From Spirochaetota bacterium (GTDB lineage: Bacteria > Spirochaetota > Spirochaetia > SZUA-6), in NCBI GenBank assembly GCA_013151965.1, contig JAADHF010000045.1, positions 20,096-84,095 of the forward strand: a DNA stretch of 64,000 bases, read 5' to 3'. Shown here piece after piece: positions 10,801 to 18,826 of this stretch; within the stretch, counting starts at the first letter, position 1; the number at the start of each line of letters is the position of its first letter. Both the position numbers and the translations under genes were made by a program. The notes beneath the pieces are model-generated. The model had not been told where the DNA came from. It saw nothing but the letters and a program-made list of their open reading frames with translations, and searched no databases.

Positions 10801-12796
10801 TTTTCTGTTCCACTCGATCGCCAGACTCCGCACAATTGATAATGCCGGTCATATTCTTTCCAATTTTGCATTCTTAGAGATTGCAGCTCATGCGGGCACA
10901 TTCGACGATTTTATAAGGTTTATTTCCGGTTGCCTGGTGCGTAGTTACCTGTTGCCAGGTTACAAAGGCCGTAAAGGGGAACCGGAAGAAATACTGGAAT
11001 TGGGGTTAAAAAGGGCGCTTTTTTACATGTTTAAGAACGGAATTAAGCCGGGGGAACAGCTTTTAAACTATATTAACCGTATGTCGGAATCTTCCGACAG
11101 CATTATTAATAATCTGGGTAAAAAGTTAAAGGAACATAACAGGCAGGGGCCCCTGGTTTTTATTACGGCAGAGGCTGTTCCGTTTTCCAAAAGCGGCGGA
11201 CTTGCAAATGTCGTGTATGAGCTGCCCCTGGAGCTTGTTAAAATGGGTGAAGAGGTATATGTAATTACACCTCTATATAAAAACGGCGACAGCAATGCGG
11301 TAAAAAAAATGTTTGACTCCCTTAAAAGGTACGGCATAACTTATGCCGGAATTAATATGCGGTTCGAAGTAGGAGACAATTTTTACGAAGTCGGTGTACA
11401 CAGGGGCGATGTCGAGGGGATTCACTTTATACTGCTGGAACACCATGAACTATTTGACGGATTATACTGGGGGTATACGGCCGAAGAGAAATTAAAGAGG
11501 CGTATTGCACTCGGACGTGCCGCCGCAGAGGCCATTACCGTATTAAATCTAAATCCCCTTTTTGTGTTTACAAACGATGCCTTTGCAGGATTGTTTAACG
11601 GAATAGTGCGGACCGATCCTTATTATTATAACAATAAGAATTTCATCAGAACAACTTTTTTCCATATTGTTCACAATGGAAACTGGCAGTACTTTGATTC
11701 CTACGGCAGGTACGAAAACGGCAAGGATTTGTTTAATCTGTTCAACATACCCCGGGACAGGTTTATTGAATTCAGCGATCCGGTGGAACCTGAAAAAATA
11801 AACTGTATGGCTTCGGGCGTAAGATTTTCCGATTGTGTTATTACGGTTAGCCCGTCCTATGCCGGGCAGATTAAAGTGGCGGGCGACGGCCTGGAGCACG
11901 TGCTTAAGGAGGTCGTGGGGATTAATAATGCGATCGGCAGGGATTTTATCGGAGGTATTCAAAAAAAGTTCGATAGTTCCGGATTCGTCGATGAATACTA
12001 TCCGAAACTGTGCGAGTATATCTATAAAAATGAAATTCTTCAGGAAAAGATAGAGATCCGTTATCCCGAATTATTAATAAGTCCCGATTATTATAAATCC
12101 GTAAAGAGTAAAATAAGAAGAGAAACCCTTTATAGAATCAGAAATAAGCTGCTTCTTCAGTTTCAGAGGGGATTTGCCGTTGATCCGGATAAAATTCTTT
12201 TTACCATGATCCACAGAGTTGCCGAGCAGAAAGGATTTAAACTTCTCCTGGAGGCCTCGGAGGGTCTATTTTCCCGCCTTGGTTTTCAGGGTATTATAGG
12301 GGGACCTGTTGCGTGGGGTGACCGGTCAGGTGAAGAGCTGGCACACGGTCTGGTGCAGCTAGGTTCGTATTACAGGGACAGCGTATCGGTTACCATAGGT
12401 TTTCAGGATATAAGTATTCCTCTCCTCTCTTCCGATCTTTTTTTAATGCCCTCCATGTACGAGCCCGGGGGGATATCCCAGCTCGAAGCGATGGCATGCG
12501 GTTGTTTAGTAACTGCAAGGGCAACAGGAGGATTAAGAGATACTGTCCGCCCGGTAAAGATTAAAGGATATATTGTTACAGGGAACGGATTTTTGTTCGG
12601 TGATTATAACGCGGGTTCCTTTTACGATGCCATGGAAAGAAGTATGATGTTCTTTAAGAAAGCGAACGAGATAGTTCTCTATAGGGCGAGGAATAATGCA
12701 AGAAATTCCGTTTATTACTGGGACAGGCCGGCCAGGAAGTATATCGATACGATTTATTCCCGTAAAGAAATAATAAGGGTTGTAGAAAAACAATGA
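7862..12796 (+). CDS. Fusion protein: GH13-type alpha-amylase domain plus GT5 glycogen synthase
   Basis: A 1644-aa cytoplasmic protein (no signal peptide). Residues 1-450 are a helical region I do not recognise. Residues about 455-960 form a GH13 (alpha-amylase superfamily) barrel: region I DVIPHLN near 569, nucleophile in GIRFDSAH near 641, acid/base in NVAECYWG, and transition-state Asp in GNHDED near 793. Residues about 1096-1640 are a GT5 glycogen synthase: FSKSGGLANVVYELP (donor-binding KSGGL), HNGNWQYFDSYGR, IHRVAEQKGF and EPGGISQLEAMACG (E-x7-E). All catalytic signatures appear intact in both halves. The fusion would join glucan elongation (ADP-glucose donor in this family) to alpha-glucan cleavage or transfer. 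The GH13 activity (hydrolase, branching or maltosyl transfer) is not decidable here. Start ATG 7862 sits 4 bp after the upstream stop. Confidence 0.85.
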   Translation: MGILARGPSLVKIYDTTNIDEDFLNNDSVKSGIKSAFAENRAFPFFPGKDILSRLNPEPGQEPVPELESVYSYLSDFKNSIFKNISIDNPGIIAGFKRDAHLSSRVTNAVYFIHNAIIRSKSRDLTKRRFVVIKEKSGMPSFFHLPGIATIISHVGPGPDWPEIPTVYLPLTLFDTLFYSIKHDNGNLLSVFTSLMIIEERAIETGFLHTEEIHKKTALALDSFTDEMVRISLIVQEEKPVIPFYKKVPKFTMSSRHTYALRLNEHFHDNTERFNYEENVKAIKELDRLARRYKRSDDYVSLREIIRLVVSASGHDIHEVRKRANIILERIFSPKEYDAPLATAFASIIIGTKHDFVFDLPPTKLDYFLRIYINNSSHGVTLEKYLKYTDIKLERTKLPGLNKGRYEGSYTFKKLGQYDYTVFKKGKKNTRWMLCPECSGRINVIPDIRGRIILEIFPDIHGFTRVYWWKNREHPGLVYNEHGEIIRLAQFADITAHLDDMKDRYRITDIYILGAQRRGSNREDWAEGATSPSPFSPMSLVEIEGALGGADAFKQLVEKAHSLDIKVIMDVIPHLNRKSREIPDDCVVKCYDASGNLVERAATDGRYGSWNDGKLLNYRKFEVWEWLSGSIEKMIELYNIDGIRFDSAHAVPVMMKRNNYPFIYNTERSAEDMLEGAVIVNDREDEHFITTGYYDSVCRDVIACPFHHYVMNVIENKLKEKRKDFFINVAECYWGREKYLARSGIISYNSALFKICENITHGKTDVREIYHLYENYFPNTLPEGTELLGILGNHDEDRPLYAFGQRGLPAAAMLTSFMSNIVLDYEGNAEGEMWKVYLDNIYVNWNQFEDVSNRTITGFYERLYEFHRENRGKGYLVRTNNRMVAAAVKFSGDTLWIGAFSFSGSTEHVLIQFDQPELPVDEGKYFRIVDPLYSHITGRYGYITGKELRISKISAVIPYTDRVKLLKLEVLKNPEQFYEDFLFHSIARLRTIDNAGHILSNFAFLEIAAHAGTFDDFIRFISGCLVRSYLLPGYKGRKGEPEEILELGLKRALFYMFKNGIKPGEQLLNYINRMSESSDSIINNLGKKLKEHNRQGPLVFITAEAVPFSKSGGLANVVYELPLELVKMGEEVYVITPLYKNGDSNAVKKMFDSLKRYGITYAGINMRFEVGDNFYEVGVHRGDVEGIHFILLEHHELFDGLYWGYTAEEKLKRRIALGRAAAEAITVLNLNPLFVFTNDAFAGLFNGIVRTDPYYYNNKNFIRTTFFHIVHNGNWQYFDSYGRYENGKDLFNLFNIPRDRFIEFSDPVEPEKINCMASGVRFSDCVITVSPSYAGQIKVAGDGLEHVLKEVVGINNAIGRDFIGGIQKKFDSSGFVDEYYPKLCEYIYKNEILQEKIEIRYPELLISPDYYKSVKSKIRRETLYRIRNKLLLQFQRGFAVDPDKILFTMIHRVAEQKGFKLLLEASEGLFSRLGFQGIIGGPVAWGDRSGEELAHGLVQLGSYYRDSVSVTIGFQDISIPLLSSDLFLMPSMYEPGGISQLEAMACGCLVTARATGGLRDTVRPVKIKGYIVTGNGFLFGDYNAGSFYDAMERSMMFFKKANEIVLYRARNNARNSVYYWDRPARKYIDTIYSRKEIIRVVEKQ

Positions 12797-12842
12797 TATC
12801 AAAAAAATAGAGATTGACAATAAAGGATTTCAATTTTACCTT

Positions 12843-13484
12843 GTGAGTATGAATAATATTTCGTTTTTAAGAAAGCCGATCGCCTATAAATTTTATAATG
12901 CGACAATAGGGCTTATAATTATCAATTTTATAATGTTTCTCTTTAATTATATTAATCCTTATGTCCTGGGCTATCTTGCATTAACCCCGATTCTTGTAAT
13001 TAGAAGAATGTTCGTCTGGCAGATTTTTACGTATATGTTCATTCATGCCAATTTTACCCATATATTCTTAAATATGCTTGCCCTTTTTATCTTCGGAGTG
13101 CCTCTGGAGAGGAAGCTCGGAAGTACCGAGTTTTTAGTATTTTACTTTACAGTCGGGATAGGCGCGGGTCTTTTTACGCTTATCTTTAACTGGTATTCCG
13201 GAATGGCTTTAATACCGGTTGTCGGAGCATCGGGGGCAATATACGGACTGCTTCTGGCATATGCTGCGCTTTTCCCCGATTCCGTACTGTTTATTTTCGG
13301 GATTCTTCCGTTAAGAGCGCCGATAGCCGTCCTGCTTTTTGCAGGTCTCGAAATTTTCTTCCAGCTTACCAACCTGCAGACAGGGATTGCACATCTTACG
13401 CACCTTGCAGGAATTGCCTTTGCCTATTTTTACTTTTTGATCAGGTACAGGATTAATGCCATAAAAGTATTCTTTAAAAAATAG
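12843..13484 (+). CDS. Rhomboid-family intramembrane serine protease
   Basis: A 213-aa inner-membrane protein with about six hydrophobic segments. It has the rhomboid features HANFTHIFLNMLALFIFG (H/N of TM2), catalytic serine in GASGAIYG near residue 129, and catalytic histidine in HLTHLAG near residue 185. It cleaves transmembrane substrates; the target is unknown. The track start is GTG 12843. An ATG two codons later (12849) is equally possible, and neither has a well-placed ribosome-binding site. It is 46 bp downstream of the GH13-GT5 gene, so probably the same transcript, without obvious functional link. Confidence 0.88.
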   Translation: MSMNNISFLRKPIAYKFYNATIGLIIINFIMFLFNYINPYVLGYLALTPILVIRRMFVWQIFTYMFIHANFTHIFLNMLALFIFGVPLERKLGSTEFLVFYFTVGIGAGLFTLIFNWYSGMALIPVVGASGAIYGLLLAYAALFPDSVLFIFGILPLRAPIAVLLFAGLEIFFQLTNLQTGIAHLTHLAGIAFAYFYFLIRYRINAIKVFFKK

Positions 13485-13550
13485 GTCTGCCGGATATTCT
13501 ACGAATCGCTTTTACGCGTAAGCGAAGACTTGTATTTACCGATAAAAGTA

Positions 13551-14207
13551 ATGGTGAAGAACATTTTTTTCTGTATTCTTTTTATCTTCTCTTTAACGGC
13601 GGGATATTCGGAGAGGCTCTCCGTTAATGTATGGTGGGAACTGGAACCGATGGTTTCTCTGGAAGGAGAATATCCTGTTCCGAAGGAAGTGGCCATAAAG
13701 AAGCTTCTGGAAGAGGCAAGGATCTTTTTATCTTCCATGATTTACGGATACAGTTTTATATACACACCCTCCGATAAGACGAGGAAGATTAAGGATGTGT
13801 TTGTACTTAAGCCGGCGGCCCTGATAAAGTGGGGCGATAAACGGCTGGAAGTGACGGATGTCCGGCAGGAAGATAAAAGACTCCATGCAAAGGTGCTGTA
13901 TCATTTGCTGGAATTTCAATATTTAAACAGAGAGGCATGGTCCAGCAGTGCAATAGCCGTTTCTTCGGGCATGGGCACCGGAAATATTTTTAAAGGTTCC
14001 GCGGAGAGAAGAGTATCTTTTAAGAACGCTGTTAAAGACGCAGTCAGGAACTATCTAAGACCGAGAATATACAATAAGCCCCGTGAAGTAAGCGGAGAGG
14101 TTATTGTATGGAACAGCCCTGAAGTAACTGTGAATGACGGAATGTATGTTACAACGGTAAGAATTAAGATCAGGATAAAAAAGGTTGTTCCTTATAGAAT
14201 ATTCTAA
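13551..14207 (+). CDS. Exported hypothetical protein
   Basis: The track begins at TTG 13530, but ATG 13551 gives a clean signal peptide (MVKNIFFCILFIFSLTAGYS, then ERLSVNVWWELEP), so I choose 13551 (218 aa). I do not recognise the family. The mature part is mixed alpha/beta with many charged residues, and contains a glycine/serine stretch (SSAIAVSSGMGTGNIFKGS). It ends in a beta-rich tail (VTTVRIKIRIKKVVPYRIF). It is probably periplasmic or outer-membrane associated. It lies between rhomboid and an oligopeptide-binding protein on the same strand, 23 bp before the latter, so the two may be cotranscribed. Confidence 0.65.
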   Translation: MVKNIFFCILFIFSLTAGYSERLSVNVWWELEPMVSLEGEYPVPKEVAIKKLLEEARIFLSSMIYGYSFIYTPSDKTRKIKDVFVLKPAALIKWGDKRLEVTDVRQEDKRLHAKVLYHLLEFQYLNREAWSSSAIAVSSGMGTGNIFKGSAERRVSFKNAVKDAVRNYLRPRIYNKPREVSGEVIVWNSPEVTVNDGMYVTTVRIKIRIKKVVPYRIF

Positions 14208-14230
14208 TAAAAACGTTTATCTTCTTTATC

Positions 14231-15853
14231 ATGATGAAACCGGATAAATTAAAAAGCAGAATTCTTTATATTTTCTTCGCTGTTCTTATTTTTTCTCTGC
14301 CGATGATGCGGCTGGCAGCAGAGAAAAATTCCGATAAAGAAAATTCTGAAGAAGACAGAATCGTGATAGCTTTCGGATCGGGAAGCTGGAGCCTCGATCC
14401 GCTCCATCTCTATACGACTGTCGGACTTCAGATATCTACAGGTATCTATGAGGGGCTTGTAACATATCATCCGTTTACTCTGGAACCGCTGCCCGGTGTT
14501 GCAAAGAGGTGGGAGATTTCCGATGACGGGCTTACCTACAAATTCTTCCTGCGCAGTGATGCTGTGTATAGCAACGGCGAACCGGTTACAGCGGAGGATT
14601 TTCGCAGTTCATGGCTCAGAATGCTTAATCCGAAGGCAAAAGCAGAGTATTCATTTTTATTCGATATAATAAAAGGAGCCGCCGATTACAGGAATGGGAA
14701 AACAAAAAATGCAGACGGGGTTGGAATAAAAGCGGTTTCGGAGAAGGAACTCGATGTGGTGCTTAATAAACCTGCATCTCACTTTTTAAAGATACTCTGC
14801 CATACAAGTTTTGTCCCCTTAAATAAAAGATATATCAGGGATAAAAACTGGAACGGATCAGGTGTTATTGTCGGCAATGGCCCCTTCCTGATGTATAAAA
14901 GAACAAAGGGAGAAATTGTTCTAAAAAAAAATATGCTCTACTGGGATAAAAAGAATGTAAAAGTAGATACCATTCGAATAATTTTTACCGATGATACGAA
15001 GAAGATTTCGAAGGAATTTAACAGGGGAGAAATCCAGTGGGCGGATGACTGGGATCCTAAACTTATAAAGGATACATCTAATATTATTGCCTATCCCCTG
15101 TTCGGAACAGGCTATCTATTCTTTGTGACGGATAAAAAACCCTGGAACGACTACAGAGTAAGAAGGGGTCTGGCGCTTATGGTGCCCTGGGGAAAATTAA
15201 GATCCGATAATTTTCGTATACCGGCTTCCACACTGGTTCCGTCTATTCCCGGGTATCCGAAGCTTGAGGGAATTGTTAAGCAGAATAAAAAAGAGGCGGA
15301 GAATCTGCTTAGAGAAGCAGGGTATCCTGATGGCAGGGGCCTTCCGGAAATAATTATTAAGGTTTCCAATTCCTCCGGTGCATTAAAAATTGTCAAAAGT
15401 ATAGCTCAAATATGGCGTAAAGAGGTTTCTGCGAAAGTAACGATTAAAACGTATCCCTATGATGAATACCTTAAGGAGCTTAAAAAGGATGATTACACTA
15501 TAGGCAGTGCAACATGGATCGGAGATTTTGCAGATCCTCTTACTTTTCTTCAGCTCTGGATGAGCGGAGGCAACTTAAATGATTCACGGTTTAACAGTAA
15601 AGAGTACGACGGCATAATAGAAAAGTCGTACGGCGAGAAGGGCATGGAGAGATATAAACGCCTTGCCGAAGGAGAAAAAATACTTCTCGACCGGGCTGTG
15701 GTTCTTCCCCTTAATAATCCGCCCTCTTTTAATCTTATAAATCTCGAGTTAATCGGAGGCTGGTACCCCAATCCCCTTAATATCCATCCGTTTAAATATC
15801 TGTACTATAAAACTGTAACACTGCCCCCGGGAATAGCCATGGGGAGAAAATAG
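14231..15853 (+). CDS. ABC transporter substrate-binding protein, family 5 (OppA/DppA-like)
   Basis: A 540-aa protein with an N-terminal signal segment (ILYIFFAVLIFSLPMMRLAAE). The fold signatures of family 5 solute-binding proteins are present: SWSLDPLHLYTTVGLQISTGIYEGLVTY, GVAKRWEISDDGLTYKFFLR, PVTAEDFRSSWLRMLNPK and a C-terminal GDFADPLTFLQLW. It is expected to bind oligopeptides in the periplasm. No permease or ATPase gene is adjacent, so it is an orphan binding protein that must use a transporter encoded elsewhere, or serve as an environmental sensor. Start is ATG 14231 or 14234; no good ribosome-binding site is visible. Confidence 0.88.
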   Translation: MMKPDKLKSRILYIFFAVLIFSLPMMRLAAEKNSDKENSEEDRIVIAFGSGSWSLDPLHLYTTVGLQISTGIYEGLVTYHPFTLEPLPGVAKRWEISDDGLTYKFFLRSDAVYSNGEPVTAEDFRSSWLRMLNPKAKAEYSFLFDIIKGAADYRNGKTKNADGVGIKAVSEKELDVVLNKPASHFLKILCHTSFVPLNKRYIRDKNWNGSGVIVGNGPFLMYKRTKGEIVLKKNMLYWDKKNVKVDTIRIIFTDDTKKISKEFNRGEIQWADDWDPKLIKDTSNIIAYPLFGTGYLFFVTDKKPWNDYRVRRGLALMVPWGKLRSDNFRIPASTLVPSIPGYPKLEGIVKQNKKEAENLLREAGYPDGRGLPEIIIKVSNSSGALKIVKSIAQIWRKEVSAKVTIKTYPYDEYLKELKKDDYTIGSATWIGDFADPLTFLQLWMSGGNLNDSRFNSKEYDGIIEKSYGEKGMERYKRLAEGEKILLDRAVVLPLNNPPSFNLINLELIGGWYPNPLNIHPFKYLYYKTVTLPPGIAMGRK

Positions 15854-15866
15854 AATGGTACCGGTA

Positions 15867-16916
15867 CTATTTTTCTTTTGCAAATCTTAAAAGCTTCATC
15901 AGCAACGGCGAAAGGGGTTTATTCTTCGGTCTTTTTTTAAGGTCGAAGTTCAGTCTGCCCCATATGGGAAAACTTGTTATCTCTGCAAGCTCGACCCATG
16001 TTCCGTCCGGATCGCTTACATAGGCGAAAAATGCGGAACTGCCTCCTCCCATATCAAACTTATCGGTATTCGCCTCTATTACAGGTCCTGCACCCGACCG
16101 GACGAGCTGTCTGTAAGTAGCTTCTATATCATTCACATCGAAGCAGAGTTCCATGATTCCCGAATCCCCCCATCCTCTTTTCCTGTACCTGTGAATATGC
16201 CTCCCCTTATCCGCATGAACAAGTTCGATCATTCCGCCTTTTAGGTAAAAGCTGAACAGGGAGGTGGGTTTTCTGTTCATTTTTAAAAGAATACGTCTTA
16301 AAGTCCCGCCGGCTCCAGGAATCCCGGTTAACCTTTTATCTTCCCCTTTATAATCATAAACAACCGTGTCGAAGCCGAGAATATCTCTGTAAAAGTGCAG
16401 TGATTTCTCCATATCGGAAACACCGACGGTCGGGAACAGTATCCCCCCTATGTTTGAATTCTTTTCGGACAGGGAGAATTCCGTATCCGGCAGCCGGATC
16501 AGGCTTAAAAGATTTCCCTCCGGATCATAAAAAAACAGCTGTTCGGGAAGAGTACCCCGGGATTCCGGGGGATTTATTATCCTTGTTCCCGATTCTTTTA
16601 AGTCGCTGTATGCTTTATTGATATCTTTAACTTTCAGTGCAATGGAAAGTATTCCCAGATCACCGTAATTAAAATCGGGGGCAGGAAGAGGTTCTTTTGA
16701 GAGAAACTGAAATATTTCCACCAGGGCGCCCCCTAAGAGGTTAAGCGCTATGACAACCTGTCTCTCCTGAGGACCGCCGGTAAGTTTACCCATTCTCTCT
16801 GCAGTACGCTGCGACCTGCTTAAAGGAACATCAAAATGAAGAACTTTTTTGTAAAAATCCCACGCCCTGTTAATGTCTTTAAATCCTATTCCTATATGCT
16901 GTAATCCGTGTATCAT
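15867..16916 (-). CDS. Two-domain VOC superfamily protein (glyoxalase/dioxygenase fold)
   Basis: A 349-aa protein made of two VOC modules: residues 1-125 (MIHGLQHIGIGFKDINRAWDFYKKVLHF ... LFFYDPEGNLLSLIR) and residues about 140-320 (GILFPTVGVSDMEKSLHFYRDILGF ... AYVSDPDGTWVELAE). Each ends with the DPxGxxxEL-type strand. Metal ligands are plausible (an N-terminal His in the first module, Glu at each module end), but substrate and reaction cannot be read off. Candidates are glyoxalase, dioxygenase or isomerase. It is divergent from the PanE-like gene across 64 bp. Confidence 0.8.
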   Translation of the reverse strand: MIHGLQHIGIGFKDINRAWDFYKKVLHFDVPLSRSQRTAERMGKLTGGPQERQVVIALNLLGGALVEIFQFLSKEPLPAPDFNYGDLGILSIALKVKDINKAYSDLKESGTRIINPPESRGTLPEQLFFYDPEGNLLSLIRLPDTEFSLSEKNSNIGGILFPTVGVSDMEKSLHFYRDILGFDTVVYDYKGEDKRLTGIPGAGGTLRRILLKMNRKPTSLFSFYLKGGMIELVHADKGRHIHRYRKRGWGDSGIMELCFDVNDIEATYRQLVRSGAGPVIEANTDKFDMGGGSSAFFAYVSDPDGTWVELAEITSFPIWGRLNFDLKKRPKNKPLSPLLMKLLRFAKEK

Positions 16917-16980
16917 GTCTGTCAGAATAATGATAAATTAAAGGATTGACAATACTTTATCAGATATTATGAGGGTCTTA

Positions 16981-18036
16981 ATGGTAAACGATAACTTGAC
17001 AGTGGGAGTAGTCGGCTGCGGAAGCCTCGGAGGGGTAATTGCAGGCAAACTGTTTAAAAAACACGGTAGGAAATTATGGATTGTAAGCAGGAACAGGAGG
17101 ATAAACGGCACGATTCGGGATAAAGGCCTTGTTGTTGTAGAAGGTAAAGTTAAGGAAGGAAAAGTTGAGGGAGGTAAAACCATAACCACCGCTAAGCCGC
17201 TGGTAGTCGAATCACCGGCTGATATTGATAATCCTCTCGATGTGGTTATTGTAACAACAAAGCTCAATACACTTAACGATGCGGTAAAAACTATTCTGCC
17301 CTGCCTGTCGGAAAGCGGAAAGGTAGTTCTTATTCAGAACGGTCTGGAAGGGCTTAATTTAAAAGAGAAATTTGGCGCGGACAGGATTTTTATTGCCTCT
17401 GTGCTGTGGGGAGCATCTATGACGGAGCCCGGAAGGTACAGGGTGACTGCCCGGGGGCCCTTTGCGGCGGAAAAGGAGAAGGGTAGTAATGCGGCAAGTA
17501 ATGTTCTTGCGGAAATATTTCCGGTTAAATTAACCTGCGATATTAAGGGTGTTTTATGGTCGAAACTGGCGGTAACTGCTTCTCTTACCTCGCTCGGAGC
17601 GGTAACCGGCATGCCTTTCGGAAAACTCACGGAAAACAGGCGGATTCTTGAGCTAAGTTTAAAGATAGGCAATGAGGTTTATGCGGTAGCACGGAAGAGC
17701 GGGGTAAGGTTAAAAGCCCTGCCCGGTGTCCCCTTCGGCATAAATATTCCCCTTCTTCTGGCCGGAAAATTCCTTCCGCAAAAGATAAAGTACGCTCTTA
17801 TCCGGCTTATAGGCAAAAAACACGGAGAAACGGAATCGTCGATGCTTGCATCCCTTAAACACGGCAGGAAAACGGAAATAGATTACTTAAACGGAGAAAT
17901 CGTAAAACTCGGTGAAAGTTTTAATACGGAAACACCTGTTAACAGAAGAGTCGTAGAAATTGTAAAAATGCTGGAAGAGGGCAGGCTTAAACCTGATCCT
18001 GATAATCTTTCCCTTTTTCGCTCTTTTGTCCGCTGA
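16981..18036 (+). CDS. 2-dehydropantoate 2-reductase-like oxidoreductase (KPR family)
   Basis: A cytoplasmic NADP-dependent reductase-like protein. The Rossmann motif GVVGCGSLGG is at the N-terminus, followed by VVIVTTKLN, VLIQNGLEG (conserved Asn kept) and a C-domain with GRKTEIDYLNGEIV. In canonical ketopantoate reductases the helix after the catalytic Lys carries two Asn residues (K-x3-N-x3-N). Here it reads KLAVTASLT, so both are Thr. That makes a pantoate role uncertain, and I leave the symbol empty. I choose ATG 16981 (351 aa) over 16969 because GAGGG sits 5 nt before it. The 3' end overlaps the convergent VTT gene by 50 bp. Confidence 0.75.
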   Translation: MVNDNLTVGVVGCGSLGGVIAGKLFKKHGRKLWIVSRNRRINGTIRDKGLVVVEGKVKEGKVEGGKTITTAKPLVVESPADIDNPLDVVIVTTKLNTLNDAVKTILPCLSESGKVVLIQNGLEGLNLKEKFGADRIFIASVLWGASMTEPGRYRVTARGPFAAEKEKGSNAASNVLAEIFPVKLTCDIKGVLWSKLAVTASLTSLGAVTGMPFGKLTENRRILELSLKIGNEVYAVARKSGVRLKALPGVPFGINIPLLLAGKFLPQKIKYALIRLIGKKHGETESSMLASLKHGRKTEIDYLNGEIVKLGESFNTETPVNRRVVEIVKMLEEGRLKPDPDNLSLFRSFVR

Positions 18037-18814
18037 TATTCTGATTAGGACCGCACTTTTCCGTATCTTTCGATTTCGCCGGCTGTTTTGCTGCAGTGTT
18101 CTGCGAAAGAGATGCGATCCACAGCTCTAATTTTTCCCGAAAGAGAAATCCGATAAAAAAAAGGACAACGGCTATGGTGAATATGATCCCTGCGAATACC
18201 CATTGTTTGCCCGCGGCGGCATCACCCATCATAACACTTCCTATTATCCCCGGCAGACGCCCGGTTGTGGATATAAGGAGAAAGATGAGGATTTTCATGG
18301 GAGAAAGCCCTGCAATGTAGCAGAGTATATCCTTCGGGATCCCCGGTATAAGGAAGAGAAGGAAAAAGGCAAGTTTTGACCTCGGTGAAACTATAAGTTT
18401 TTCCATCTTTTCCACCTGCCGGGGTTTAAAGATGCTGCGCACGAACGGGATTCCGAGTATCCTGGAAAGGTAAAAACTCAATGTCGAGCCTATTGCAATA
18501 CCTACAACGGAGAGGAGAATCCCGTCCGGTATGCCGAACAGGTAGCCTCCTGCAATTTGAGGGACTTCGCCGGGGATAATAAAAACGATAACCTGAAGAG
18601 CCTGCAGACCGATAAAGAGAAGCGGCGAAAGAATTCCGCCGGAGATTACCCATCTTTTAAGTTTATCGGGCGATGAAAAGATTTCCCATAACTGCCGGTG
18701 GAATATGAAAACAAAGAGAAAAATAAGAACAAAGAGCAGGGGGAAAGCGATGATGGAAATAATATTTTTCCCCTTTTGTTTTTCTGCCTTCCTGCCGGTT
18801 GGTTTTTTGCCCAT
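17987..18814 (-). CDS. TVP38/TMEM64 (VTT/DedA-like) membrane protein
   Basis: A 275-aa inner-membrane protein. It has a basic N-terminus (MGKKPTGRKAEKQKGK), about five to six hydrophobic segments, and the VTT core IPGEVPQIAGGYLFG ... IGSTLSFYLSRILG ... LIPGIPKDILCYIAGLS. The C-terminal tail of about 40 residues is polar and Lys/Gln-rich. Family members are implicated in lipid scrambling or membrane homeostasis; the exact function is unknown. It lies 12 bp after the E1 stop, so it is probably the last gene of the dehydrogenase operon. Confidence 0.85.
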   Translation of the reverse strand: MGKKPTGRKAEKQKGKNIISIIAFPLLFVLIFLFVFIFHRQLWEIFSSPDKLKRWVISGGILSPLLFIGLQALQVIVFIIPGEVPQIAGGYLFGIPDGILLSVVGIAIGSTLSFYLSRILGIPFVRSIFKPRQVEKMEKLIVSPRSKLAFFLLFLIPGIPKDILCYIAGLSPMKILIFLLISTTGRLPGIIGSVMMGDAAAGKQWVFAGIIFTIAVVLFFIGFLFREKLELWIASLSQNTAAKQPAKSKDTEKCGPNQNISGQKSEKGKDYQDQV

Positions 18815-18826
18815 ACAAGAATAAAT

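Noticed and set aside
13507-13524. Near-palindrome CGCTTTTACGCGTAAGCG with perfect TTACGCGTAA core after the rhomboid gene
   Set aside because: It could be a weak hairpin or binding site, but there is no T-run and no second copy noticed, so no function can be supported.
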